DNA from: Winogradskyella eximia
GTDB taxonomy: Bacteria; Bacteroidota; Bacteroidia; Flavobacteriales; Flavobacteriaceae
Direction of reading: 5' to 3'
NCBI RefSeq assembly: GCF_003386165.1
Contig: NZ_QRDV01000001.1
Coordinates: 738,085 to 802,084 of the forward strand
Length of the DNA stretch: 64,000 bases
Shown here: piece after piece, positions 29,496 through 37,295 of the stretch
Position numbering within the stretch: the first letter of the stretch is position 1
Layout of the letters: each line of letters starts with the position of its first letter
Made by a program: the position numbers and the translations under genes
The notes under the pieces: generated by a model
Told to the model about the DNA's origin: nothing
The model's input: only the letters and a program-made list of their open reading frames with translations
Databases searched by the model: none

Positions 29496-30777
29496 TGTTT
29501 ATCTGTTTTAATCTTAATGTTACGGCGTTTTTGTGTGCATCTAATCCTTCGGCTTTAGCCATTAATTCTATTGCAGGACCAATATTTTTTATGCCTTCTT
29601 TATTTAAATTTTGAAACGTAATTTTCTTTACAAAACTATCTAAGGATACTCCACTGTAATTTCTAGCATATCCATTTGTTGGTAAGGTATGATTAGTGCC
29701 ACTTGCATAATCTCCAGCACTTTCGCAACTGTATTTTCCTAAAAATACAGAACCTGCATTTGTAATGTGTTCTATATAATCTGAAGCATTATCTGTAGCA
29801 ATGATTAAATGTTCTGGTGCATACAAATTACTGAATTCGATGCATTCGTTTATTGAATTTAATTGAATAGCACGACTTATTTTTAAGGCTTTTGAAGCAA
29901 TGGCTTTTCGAGGTAATTGGCTAAGTTGTTTGTCTAATTCTGCGATGGTTTGATTGATAATATTTTCATCATCTGATACTATTATCACCTGACTATCTGC
30001 TCCATGTTCTGCTTGTGACAATAAATCTGCTGCGACAAATTCTGGATTACTCGTTTTATCTGCGATGACCAAAACCTCACTAGGACCAGCAGGCATATCT
30101 ATAGACACTCCTTGTTGTTGAATCAATTCTTTTGCCTTAGTCACAAATTGATTTCCTGGGCCGAATATTTTATATACTTGTGGAATGGTTTGTGTCCCAT
30201 AAGCCATTGCGGCAATAGCTTGTGCACCACCAACTTTGTATATTTTTGAAATACCAACAAGATTTGCGGTATATAAAATGGCAGGATTTATATGGCCTTC
30301 CTTATTTGGTGGAGAACATAATATAATTTCTTTACAACCTGCTAATTGAGCCGGAATACCAAGCATTAAGATTGTTGAAAATAGAGGAGCAGAACCTCCA
30401 GGAATGTATAAGCCTACTTTTTCAATTCCAACAGATCGTCTCCAGCATTTAACGCCTTTTGTGGTTTCAATGATTTGTTCTTTTTCTTTTTGACTTTTAT
30501 GAAATGTTTCAATATTCTGCTTCGCTAAATTGATGGCATTTTTCAAATCTTGAGGTATTTGATTTTTTGCAGTTTCAATTTCGTTAGCATCAATTTGAAT
30601 AGTATCTAATTTCGTTTTGTCAAATTTCTCAGCATATTTAAATAAGGCCTGATCCTTATTGTTTTTAACATCTTTTAGAATGTCAATTACAATATCATCA
30701 AGATCTTGTTGTTCTAAAATGGGACGCTTTACTAGCGTATTCCAGTCTGATTTGTTTGGATTTTTATATACTCTCAT
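29488..30777 (-). CDS. hisD: Histidinol dehydrogenase
   Basis: Zn-dependent, NAD-dependent four-electron oxidation of histidinol to histidine, the last step. 429 residues: ARRSVGIEKV-type segment (CWRRSVGIEKVGLYIPGG), IFGPGNQFVTKAK, DMPAGPSEVLVIAD, LSQAEHGADSQ with a zinc-ligand histidine, and APEHLIIATDN, SAGDYASGTNHTLPT near the end. Starts one base into the stop of hisG and overlaps hisC by 8 bases. Confidence 0.97.
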   Translation of the reverse strand: MRVYKNPNKSDWNTLVKRPILEQQDLDDIVIDILKDVKNNKDQALFKYAEKFDKTKLDTIQIDANEIETAKNQIPQDLKNAINLAKQNIETFHKSQKEKEQIIETTKGVKCWRRSVGIEKVGLYIPGGSAPLFSTILMLGIPAQLAGCKEIILCSPPNKEGHINPAILYTANLVGISKIYKVGGAQAIAAMAYGTQTIPQVYKIFGPGNQFVTKAKELIQQQGVSIDMPAGPSEVLVIADKTSNPEFVAADLLSQAEHGADSQVIIVSDDENIINQTIAELDKQLSQLPRKAIASKALKISRAIQLNSINECIEFSNLYAPEHLIIATDNASDYIEHITNAGSVFLGKYSCESAGDYASGTNHTLPTNGYARNYSGVSLDSFVKKITFQNLNKEGIKNIGPAIELMAKAEGLDAHKNAVTLRLKQINNV

Positions 30778-31634
30778 TATAGCACCATTTTATCAATAGG
30801 AACGACTAAAATACCTTCTGCTCCTGCGTTTTTAAGGGCGTCAATATTATTCCAAAATTTTTCTTCTTCAATTACAGAGTGTAATGAACTCCAGCCTTCT
30901 TGTGCTAGAGGTAGTATTGTTGGACTTCTTAAAACCGGAAGAATTGCAGTGACTTCATCAATCTTAGAAGTTGGTACGTTCATTAAGACGTAGCGCGAAT
31001 TTTTTGCTCTTAAAACCGCTTGGATTCTGAATATGAGCTTTTCTAGAATAGCTTCTTTTTCCGCATTAAGATTGCGATTTTTTGCTAAAACGGCTTCGGA
31101 TTTTAGTATCACTTGAGTTTCCCTTAAACCATTTTTAAAAAGTGTGCTTCCAGAACTTACGATATCACAAACACCATCTGCTAAGCCAATATTTGGAGCA
31201 ATTTCTACCGAACCAGAAATGACATGAATGTCGGCTTCTATATTGTTTTTCTTTAAATACGTCTGAAGTGTGTTAGGGTAAGAGGTTGCAATTTTTTTTC
31301 CATTGAAGTAAGCGGCTTCATCGATTTCAATCCGCTTAGGAACAGCTAGTGAAACTCTACATTTGGCGAAGCCTAGTTTTTCAACGACTTCCGCTTGTTT
31401 CTGTTTTTCAATTAGAATATTTTCACCAATAATAGCGATATCTACAACACCATCTTCAATATATTGTGGGATATCTGAATTTCGCAAATACAAGACTTCT
31501 AAAGGGAAATTACGTGCTGAAACTTTCAGTTGATCTTTTCCGTTGTCTATTTTTATACCACAATCTTTTAAGAGTTCTAGAGAGTCTTGGTTTAATCTTC
31601 CGCTTTTCTGAATAGCAATTTTTAATTTATTCAT
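30777..31634 (-). CDS. hisG: ATP phosphoribosyltransferase, long form
   Basis: First and feedback-controlled step: ATP plus PRPP gives phosphoribosyl-ATP. 285 residues, so this is the hexameric long form with the C-terminal ACT-like histidine-binding domain (about residues 210-285), not the short HisG/HisZ form. The PRPP-binding motif is SGSVEIAPNIGLADGVCDIVSSG-like (DIVSSGSTLFKNGL, near residue 160). First structural gene after the his leader; the attenuator hairpin lies 44 bases before its start. Confidence 0.97.
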   Translation of the reverse strand: MNKLKIAIQKSGRLNQDSLELLKDCGIKIDNGKDQLKVSARNFPLEVLYLRNSDIPQYIEDGVVDIAIIGENILIEKQKQAEVVEKLGFAKCRVSLAVPKRIEIDEAAYFNGKKIATSYPNTLQTYLKKNNIEADIHVISGSVEIAPNIGLADGVCDIVSSGSTLFKNGLRETQVILKSEAVLAKNRNLNAEKEAILEKLIFRIQAVLRAKNSRYVLMNVPTSKIDEVTAILPVLRSPTILPLAQEGWSSLHSVIEEEKFWNNIDALKNAGAEGILVVPIDKMVL

Positions 31635-31677
31635 TTTTAGTTTTTTAAATCTGAATAAACCAAACGTGTAGAACTAA

Positions 31678-31709
31678 AAAACCCGTCTGAATTTATTCAG
31701 ACGGGTTTT
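31678..31709 (-). terminator. Attenuator terminator of the his operon
   Basis: On the minus strand a perfect 15-bp stem, AAAACCCGTCTGAAT/ATTCAGACGGGTTTT, with a two-base loop in the drawn fold (effectively four), followed by TT and an A/T stretch. Its first arm CGTCTGAAT can instead pair with ATTCAGGCG inside the leader peptide coding sequence (one G-U), giving an antiterminator. Confidence 0.88.
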
Positions 31710-31732
31710 GAAATATTTTTAAATTACATATA

Positions 31733-31795
31733 TCAATTCCTGCTCGCCTGAATGCAAGTATGAAAATGATGATGATGTAATTGACTTAATGTCAT
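31733..31795 (-). CDS. hisL: His operon leader peptide
   Basis: A 20-residue frame, ATG at 31795 and TGA at 31733, too short for usual gene finding. Residues 7-10 and 12 are histidine, encoded by four consecutive CAT codons, one TTT, then another CAT. Five His in six codons immediately before an alternative-fold hairpin is the hallmark of ribosome-mediated attenuation: when charged tRNA-His is scarce the ribosome stalls on the CAT run, the antiterminator forms, and hisG is transcribed. The rest of the peptide (TCIQASRN) overlaps the antiterminator arm. The role is regulatory, with no expected function for the peptide. Confidence 0.88.
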   Translation of the reverse strand: MTLSQLHHHHFHTCIQASRN

Positions 31796-31814
31796 TTGTT
31801 TCTTATTTGAGAAT

Positions 31815-31822
31815 CAAAGGTA
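31815..31822 (-). promoter_or_regulatory. -7 element of the his operon promoter
   Basis: TACCTTTG on the minus strand is an exact TAnnTTTG match, 19 bases before the leader ATG, implying a very short 5' untranslated region. No TTG is found at the usual -33 distance. It lies between argH and hisL, so the his operon has its own promoter. Confidence 0.6.
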
Positions 31823-31876
31823 ACATTAATTTTTAATTGAAGATACTATTCAAAAATCATTTTCAAAATTTTAACA

Positions 31877-33151
31877 TCATTTAGGAAACTTAGCTCTAAT
31901 GTTATCCAAACACAGATTATGAATACTACCTATATGCGAATGTTCTTTTCCTAAATCTGGTTTATAAGTTCCTGCTTGTACTTCGCTTCCAATTTTTTGA
32001 TAAGCCTCTCTAAAGCTCATACCTTCTACGACTAAATTATTAATGCTGTCTACGGTGAATAGGTATTGGTATTTCTCATCAGTGAGGTCAATATCCTTGA
32101 CGATGATTTGCTGAATGGAATAATTAAAGATGTCCAAAATATCTTTTACATCTTCAAACGCATTGATGATGTTTTCTTTCAACAATTGAAAATCTCTGTG
32201 GTAACCACTTGGTAGATTATTGGTGATTAATAGCATTTCAGAATGTAAGGCTTGAATTTTATTACACTTACCTCGAATCAATTCGAATACATCAGGATTT
32301 TTTTTGTGTGGCATGATGCTACTTCCTGTGGTTAATTCATCTGGAAATGTGATAAACCCAAAATTCTGACTCATATACAAGCAAATATCCATGGCAAAAC
32401 GTGCCATTGTATTACATAAGCCTCCTAAAGCACTGGCGATAGCACGTTCGCTTTTTCCTCTACTTAATTGTGCAGCAACCACGTTATATTTTAGTGTAGA
32501 AAACCCTAATTCTTTGGTGGTAATATTCCTATCTATAGGAAACGAACTGCCGTAACCTGCAGCCGAACCTAATGGATTTTGGTCTGCAATTTTTGAAACT
32601 GCATTCAGTACATACACATCATCAATCAACAATTCAGCATAAGCAGAAAACCATAAACCAAAAGAGGAAGGCATGGCTACTTGTAAATGTGTATAGCCTG
32701 GTAATAATTGTGTTTTATGTGTTTCGGCTAAATTTAAAAGCGTATCGAAAAACGTTTTTGTTTTACTGTTTATGATTTCAAGATTCTCTTTGTAGTAGAG
32801 TTGAAGGGCTACTAAAACTTGGTCGTTTCTAGAACGTGCGGTGTGGATTTTCTTTCCGACGTCGCCTAAAGTTTTGGTGAGTTCATGTTCAATTTTAGAA
32901 TGTACATCTTCAAATGAATCTTCAATGATAAACGTACCATCTTCAATAGATTTTGCTAAAATATTTAATCCTGATTTTAATTGTTCTAACTCTTCTGAAG
33001 TTATGATTCCGATGGATTCTAACATCACAGCATGCGCTCGTGAAGCTTCTACATCATATTTTGCAATATGCATATCGATTTCTCTATCGTTGCCGACGGT
33101 AAATAATTCTATTTTTTTATCTATTGAATAGCCTTTGTCCCACAATTTCAT
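31877..33151 (-). CDS. argH: Argininosuccinate lyase
   Basis: Splits argininosuccinate to arginine and fumarate, the last step of the pathway. 424 residues from the ATG at 33151 (MKLWDKGYSIDKKIE, the usual flavobacterial start). Family signatures: HTARSRNDQV, GYTHLQVAMPSS, and the catalytic loop TGSSIMPHKKNPD. The frame is open to an ATG at 33187, but those 12 extra codons lie in a hairpin repeat and are not family-like. Last gene of the arg operon; no clear terminator separates it from the his promoter region. Confidence 0.96.
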   Translation of the reverse strand: MKLWDKGYSIDKKIELFTVGNDREIDMHIAKYDVEASRAHAVMLESIGIITSEELEQLKSGLNILAKSIEDGTFIIEDSFEDVHSKIEHELTKTLGDVGKKIHTARSRNDQVLVALQLYYKENLEIINSKTKTFFDTLLNLAETHKTQLLPGYTHLQVAMPSSFGLWFSAYAELLIDDVYVLNAVSKIADQNPLGSAAGYGSSFPIDRNITTKELGFSTLKYNVVAAQLSRGKSERAIASALGGLCNTMARFAMDICLYMSQNFGFITFPDELTTGSSIMPHKKNPDVFELIRGKCNKIQALHSEMLLITNNLPSGYHRDFQLLKENIINAFEDVKDILDIFNYSIQQIIVKDIDLTDEKYQYLFTVDSINNLVVEGMSFREAYQKIGSEVQAGTYKPDLGKEHSHIGSIHNLCLDNIRAKFPK

Positions 33152-33157
33152 ACTTAT

Positions 33158-33187
33158 TCCTGCGAAGGCAGTAATCTCTGCCTTCAT
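33158..33187. repeat. Palindromic element ATTCCTGCGAAGGCAG...CTGCCTTC (family C)
   Basis: Perfect 8-bp stem GAAGGCAG/CTGCCTTC (33164-33171 and 33178-33185) with a six-base loop, directly upstream of the argH start. It differs in sequence from the family A element 18 bases farther upstream. Confidence 0.65.
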
Positions 33188-33204
33188 TATTTAGTTAATA
33201 AATT

Positions 33205-33239
33205 TAGACCTGCTAGGTTGAAAAAACCTGCTAGGTCTA
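33205..33239. repeat. Palindromic element (family A) between argE and argH
   Basis: TAGACCTGCTAGGTT / AACCTGCTAGGTCTA inverted repeat around an A-rich loop. The direct half-sequence CCTGCTAGGT appears in both arms, because the inner CTAG is itself a palindrome. Confidence 0.8.
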
Positions 33240-33247
33240 TTATCTTT

Positions 33248-34309
33248 TTATAATACTTTCTCTAACAATTTAATATACAAATCAACACCTTCTTCAATTT
33301 CGGCTAGATAAATAAATTCATCAGCCGTGTGCGAACGTGTGCTATCTCCAGGTCCTAACTTTAACGACGGACAAGTTAAAACCGATTGGTCAGAAAGCGT
33401 TGGCGAACCATAAGTTTCTCTGCCTAATTCAATTCCGGCTTTTACTAAGTCGTGATTAATAGGAATAGAAGACGAATTTAATCGTAAGCTACGTGGTGTA
33501 ATGCTTGAGCAAGGTGATTTCTGAGTTAAAATATCCGCAATTTCCTGATTTGAGTATTTGTCATTCACGCGTACATCGATGACCAAATCAACTTCTGCAG
33601 GAACCGCATTGTGTTGCTTACCAGCATTGATTTGGGTGACCGTCATTTTTACATCACCTAAAACTGGTGATTTACGTTCAAACTTATAATCTTTAAACCA
33701 ATTTAAAACTGCAATAGTGTTGTAAATTGAATTGTCATTATTAGGGTGTGCTGCATGGCTAGCGGTTCCTTTTACTTTCGCATCAAAAACAACTAAACCT
33801 TTTTCAGCAACGGCAAGATTCATTAAAGTTGGTTCGCCAACAATAGCGACATCAACTTTAGGAATAATAGATAACATGCTATTTAATCCGTTTGGTCCAC
33901 TGCTTTCTTCTTCTGCAGAAGCCACAATGACTAAATTGTAGTTGAGGTCTTTCTTATTATAAAAATACGTGAAGGTGGCTATTAAAGAGACCAAGCATCC
34001 ACCAGCATCATTACTTCCTAAACCATATAATTTACCATCTTCAACAATCGCCTTAAAAGGGTCTTTTGTGTAACCGTTGTTTGGTTTTACGGTATCGTGA
34101 TGTGAGTTCAATAATAAGGTGGGTTTACTCTCATCAAAATATTTGTTGGTTGCCCAAATGTTATGATTGTTTCTTTTAAATGGTATGTTATGCGATGTAA
34201 ACCAATTTTCAATAAGCAAAGCGGTGTGGTCTTCCTCTGACGAGAATGACTGTGTTTCTATGAGTTGTTTTAACAAGTCAATGGCTTCTGTAGTAAGGCT
34301 TTCTATCAT
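33248..34309 (-). CDS. argE: N-acyl-ornithine/citrulline deacylase (M20 family)
   Basis: Zinc peptidase-family hydrolase that removes the acyl group from the acylated pathway intermediate. 353 residues: HHDTVKPN with the first metal ligands, SNDAGGC, AEEESSGPNG with the catalytic base glutamate pair, and a dimerisation domain in the middle (SHAAHPNNDNSIY). The start at 34309 overlaps the argB stop as ATGA; an upstream ATG at 34369 lies inside argB and would add an unlikely basic, Gln/His-rich leader. Because the ornithine carbamoyltransferase here acts on acylated ornithine, the natural substrate is probably acyl-citrulline rather than acyl-ornithine. Confidence 0.9.
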   Translation of the reverse strand: MIESLTTEAIDLLKQLIETQSFSSEEDHTALLIENWFTSHNIPFKRNNHNIWATNKYFDESKPTLLLNSHHDTVKPNNGYTKDPFKAIVEDGKLYGLGSNDAGGCLVSLIATFTYFYNKKDLNYNLVIVASAEEESSGPNGLNSMLSIIPKVDVAIVGEPTLMNLAVAEKGLVVFDAKVKGTASHAAHPNNDNSIYNTIAVLNWFKDYKFERKSPVLGDVKMTVTQINAGKQHNAVPAEVDLVIDVRVNDKYSNQEIADILTQKSPCSSITPRSLRLNSSSIPINHDLVKAGIELGRETYGSPTLSDQSVLTCPSLKLGPGDSTRSHTADEFIYLAEIEEGVDLYIKLLEKVL

Positions 34310-35082
34310 TTTGTGATGGTTGTATGTTTGTTGTTGGTATTGAAAAGCATGTCTGATTTTCCGATACAAACTTTTTGAACGTTTTGATTTATAGCATGAA
34401 AACAGTTGTCTAATTTCGGTAACATGCCTTCGAATATGATATGGTTATCTTTTAATGCTTTATAACTTTCTGTGTTGATGTTTTCAATGACAGAATCATC
34501 ATCTTCTACACTTTCTAGAACACCATTTTTTTCAAAACAATAATATAATTCGGTGTTGAAAATAGACGACAAGCCAATGGCTAATTCAGAAGCAATCGTG
34601 TCTGCATTTGTATTTAGTAATTGTCCGTTTTCATTATGAGTTATAGCGCAAAAAACAGGTGTGACATTGTTACTTAGTAATATATTTAATACCACCGTAT
34701 TTACTTTTTTCACATCACCAACAAAGCCATAATCAATGGTTTTAACAGGTCTTTTTTCTGAAACAATAGTATTGCCATCTGCACCAGAAAGTCCAATGGC
34801 ATTGCATTGATTAGCTTGTAATTGCGCTACTATATTTTTATTGATTTTTCCAGCGTAAACCATAGTGATAATATCTAAAGTTTCAGTATCAGTAATGCGT
34901 CTACCTTCAGTCATCTTTACAGGAATATTCATTTGTGTTGCTAACTTTGTGGCTAATTTTCCGCCTCCATGAACTAAGACTTTAGGACCTGCAATAGTTG
35001 AAAAATCTTTAATGAAGGTGGCTAGTGCGTCTTCATTATCGATAATATTTCCTCCTATTTTTATGATTTTTATTGTTTTCAT
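34306..35082 (-). CDS. argB: N-acetylglutamate kinase
   Basis: Phosphorylates acyl-glutamate. 258 residues: KIGGNIID at the N-terminus (nucleotide-binding lysine), VHGGGKLAT glycine-rich loop, GRRITDTETLDIITMVYAGKIN region, and NTNADTIASELA. It is short and has no N-terminal arginine-sensing helix, as in arginine-insensitive kinases such as that of E. coli. In Bacteroidota with an N-succinyl pathway the substrate may be succinylglutamate; the sequence alone cannot decide. Coupled to argE by a 4-base overlap; 70 bases of palindromic elements separate it from argF'. Confidence 0.93.
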   Translation of the reverse strand: MKTIKIIKIGGNIIDNEDALATFIKDFSTIAGPKVLVHGGGKLATKLATQMNIPVKMTEGRRITDTETLDIITMVYAGKINKNIVAQLQANQCNAIGLSGADGNTIVSEKRPVKTIDYGFVGDVKKVNTVVLNILLSNNVTPVFCAITHNENGQLLNTNADTIASELAIGLSSIFNTELYYCFEKNGVLESVEDDDSVIENINTESYKALKDNHIIFEGMLPKLDNCFHAINQNVQKVCIGKSDMLFNTNNKHTTITK

Positions 35083-35085
35083 CTC

Positions 35086-35104
35086 GTGCTCGCGAAAGCG
35101 AGTA
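35086..35104. repeat. Hairpin element GTGCTCGC-GAAA-GCGAGTA (family D)
   Basis: CTCGC, GAAA tetraloop, GCGAG, just before the argB start. It is distinct from families A-C. Confidence 0.55.
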
Positions 35105-35114
35105 TTTTTTGTTT

Positions 35115-35149
35115 TAGACCTGTCAGGTTTTAAAAACCTGACAGGTCTA
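35115..35149. repeat. Palindromic element (family A) between argF' and argB
   Basis: TAGACCTGTCAGGTTTT / AAAACCTGACAGGTCTA is a perfect inverted repeat and the best-preserved copy of the family in the window. Confidence 0.9.
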
Positions 35150-35152
35150 GAA

Positions 35153-36088
35153 TTACAATGCTTCCAAAATCTGCTTCAATACAATTTGTGCAGCATACGT
35201 TCTATTATTCGCTTGCTTGATTACCACAGATTGTTGACTATCTAAAACGGTATCTTCCACCACAACATTTCGTCTTACAGGTAAACAATGCATGAATTTG
35301 GCGTGACCTAATTTGGCTTTTGTCATCATCCAATTTTTATCTTGATTATTAACTTTTCCATAGTCTTTGTAGCTACTCCAGTTTTTTACATAGACAAAAT
35401 CAGCATCTTTTAAGGCTTCATCTTGGTTGTAATTTATTGATGTGTCTTTAGTGATTATTTCATTTAATTCGTAGCCTTCAGGATGCGTAATGGTTAAATC
35501 TACTTCTAAATCTTGCATCATTTCTATAAACGAATTTGCAACTGCTTGCGGTAAAGCTTTTGGATGTGGTGCCCAAGACAACACGACTTTTGGTTTTACT
35601 TTTTCTGCAAGTTCGGTAATGGTAATAGCATCAGCCAATGCTTGTAAAGGATGCGCAGTAGCACTTTCCATATTTACAATGGGTACTGTTGCATATTTTT
35701 TAAAGTTATTGAGAATGTATTCCGATTCGTCCTTAGCTTTATCTTGTAACGTTGGGAATGCTCTTACAGCAATGATATCTGCATATTGAGAAATAACACG
35801 CGCTGCTTCTTTAATGTGTTCAGATTTGTCAACGTTCATAATGGTGCCATCCTCAAATTCTAAATTCCAAGCGTCATTCACGTTTAAAATCATCACTTCC
35901 ATACCTAGGTTTTTTGCTGCTTTTTCAGTGCTTAATCGTGTTCTTAAACTCGAATTGAAAAATAGCATGACTAAGGTTTTGTGTTTTCCTAAGTCTTCAA
36001 ATTCAAAAGGATTCATTTTTAATAAAATGGCATCCTTAATGATTTCAGAAAGGTTAGAAATATCTTTTATTTTGGTGTAGTTTTTCAT
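35153..36088 (-). CDS. argF': N-acetyl/N-succinyl-ornithine carbamoyltransferase
   Basis: Transfers carbamoyl phosphate to an N-acylated ornithine, giving acyl-citrulline. 311 residues: carbamoyl-phosphate motif FFNSSLRTRLST (44-54, with SLRTR), the HPLQALAD loop, SWAPHPKALPQAV and the MHCLPVRRN motif. Overall it is closest to the Bacteroides-type N-succinylornithine enzyme. The residue I align with the succinyl/acetyl switch (Pro90 in the Bacteroides enzyme, Glu92 in the Xanthomonas enzyme) is Ser89 here (VDKSEH), so acyl preference is open. Located between argD and argB. Confidence 0.88.
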   Translation of the reverse strand: MKNYTKIKDISNLSEIIKDAILLKMNPFEFEDLGKHKTLVMLFFNSSLRTRLSTEKAAKNLGMEVMILNVNDAWNLEFEDGTIMNVDKSEHIKEAARVISQYADIIAVRAFPTLQDKAKDESEYILNNFKKYATVPIVNMESATAHPLQALADAITITELAEKVKPKVVLSWAPHPKALPQAVANSFIEMMQDLEVDLTITHPEGYELNEIITKDTSINYNQDEALKDADFVYVKNWSSYKDYGKVNNQDKNWMMTKAKLGHAKFMHCLPVRRNVVVEDTVLDSQQSVVIKQANNRTYAAQIVLKQILEAL

Positions 36089-36099
36089 CTTTAATAGGT

Positions 36100-36153
36100 C
36101 TCGACTGCGCTCGACCAGACAGTGAATTTGTCTCCTCGAGCGCAGTCGAGGGG
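36100..36153. repeat. Inverted-repeat element with 15-bp perfect arms (family B) between argD and argF'
   Basis: CTCGACTGCGCTCGA (36101-36115) and TCGAGCGCAGTCGAG (36138-36152) are exact reverse complements separated by 22 bases. The arms are GC-rich in an AT-rich genome. One arm word recurs at 26721 in the his operon. Confidence 0.85.
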
Positions 36154-36155
36154 TT

Positions 36156-37295
36156 TTAATAATCTAATATTTTTAATTCTTTTTCTAAAGCGTCAAAAAA
36201 TACATCGATGTGTTTTTTCTGAATGGTTAATGGCGGAAGTATTCTAATTAAATTAGGGTTCTTTGCACTTCCTGTAAATATATGATGGTTAAAAATTAAT
36301 TTTTTTCTTAGTTCTGAAATTGGAAAATCGAACTCTAACCCCAACATTAAACCACGTCCTTTAATCGATTTTAAATGTGGTAATGACTTCGCTTTTTCTT
36401 GAAAATATTTTGAAATATTTTTAGCATTTTCCATTAATTGTTCTTCTTCCAAAACTTCTAAAACCGAAAGTGTTGCTGCACAAGCCAAATGATTACCGCC
36501 AAATGTGGTACCTAATAACCCAAAAGATGCTTTAATTGAAGGATGGATTAAAATACCACCTACCGGAAAACCATTTCCCATGCCTTTAGCTATAGAGATA
36601 ATATCTGGTGTGATATTATGTTTTTGAAAAGCAAAAAAGTCGCCAGTTCTGCCAAATCCAGATTGTACCTCGTCTGCAATAAATGCTGTGTTGTATAGTT
36701 TGCAAAGTTGTTCTAGTCCTTGATAAAATTCCGTTGTACTTTGGTCCAAGCCACCAACACCTTGGATAAATTCTACGATGACTGCGCAAGTTTCGTTTTG
36801 TTTTAAAATGGTTTCAACCGTGTCTAAGTCACCTAATTCTACAAAATCAACTTTTTGTTGCGCATTAATTGGTGCAACAATTTTAGGATTGTCAGTTGCT
36901 GCAACAGCAGCTGACGTTCTACCATGAAATGAATTTTTAAAGGCTAAAACTTTCTTTTTACCATTATGGAATGATGCTAATTTTAAAGCGTTTTCATTAG
37001 CCTCAGCGCCAGAATTACATAAAAATAATTGGTAATCTTTGCAGCCAGATACAGCTTCAAGCTTATCTGCTAATTCAACTTGTAATGGGTTTTGAATTGC
37101 GTTACTATAGAAGCCTAATTTTTCAACTTGATTAGAAATTGCTGAAACATATTTTGGATGGGAATGACCAATAGAAATTACTGCATGTCCACCATAAAGG
37201 TCTAAGTATTCTACATTTTTATCATCATAAACGTAAATATCTTTTGCGCTTACTGGTGTGATATCAAACAGTGGGTAAACATTAAATAAACTCAT
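36156..37295 (-). CDS. argD: Acyl-ornithine aminotransferase
   Basis: PLP class III transaminase converting acyl-glutamate semialdehyde to acyl-ornithine. 379 residues: DLYGGHAVISIGHSHP, NSGAEANENALKLA, FHGRTSAAVAATD, FIADEVQSGFGRTG and the PLP lysine in SIAKGMGNGFPVGG. The start overlaps the proC stop by 4 bases. It could also accept free ornithine, linking to proline, which would fit its neighbour proC. Confidence 0.94.
   Translation of the reverse strand: MSLFNVYPLFDITPVSAKDIYVYDDKNVEYLDLYGGHAVISIGHSHPKYVSAISNQVEKLGFYSNAIQNPLQVELADKLEAVSGCKDYQLFLCNSGAEANENALKLASFHNGKKKVLAFKNSFHGRTSAAVAATDNPKIVAPINAQQKVDFVELGDLDTVETILKQNETCAVIVEFIQGVGGLDQSTTEFYQGLEQLCKLYNTAFIADEVQSGFGRTGDFFAFQKHNITPDIISIAKGMGNGFPVGGILIHPSIKASFGLLGTTFGGNHLACAATLSVLEVLEEEQLMENAKNISKYFQEKAKSLPHLKSIKGRGLMLGLEFDFPISELRKKLIFNHHIFTGSAKNPNLIRILPPLTIQKKHIDVFFDALEKELKILDY

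Noticed and set aside
34310..34369. N-terminal extension of argE
   Set aside because: It lies wholly inside argB in another frame, and the ATGA overlap at 34306-34309 gives a normal coupled start.
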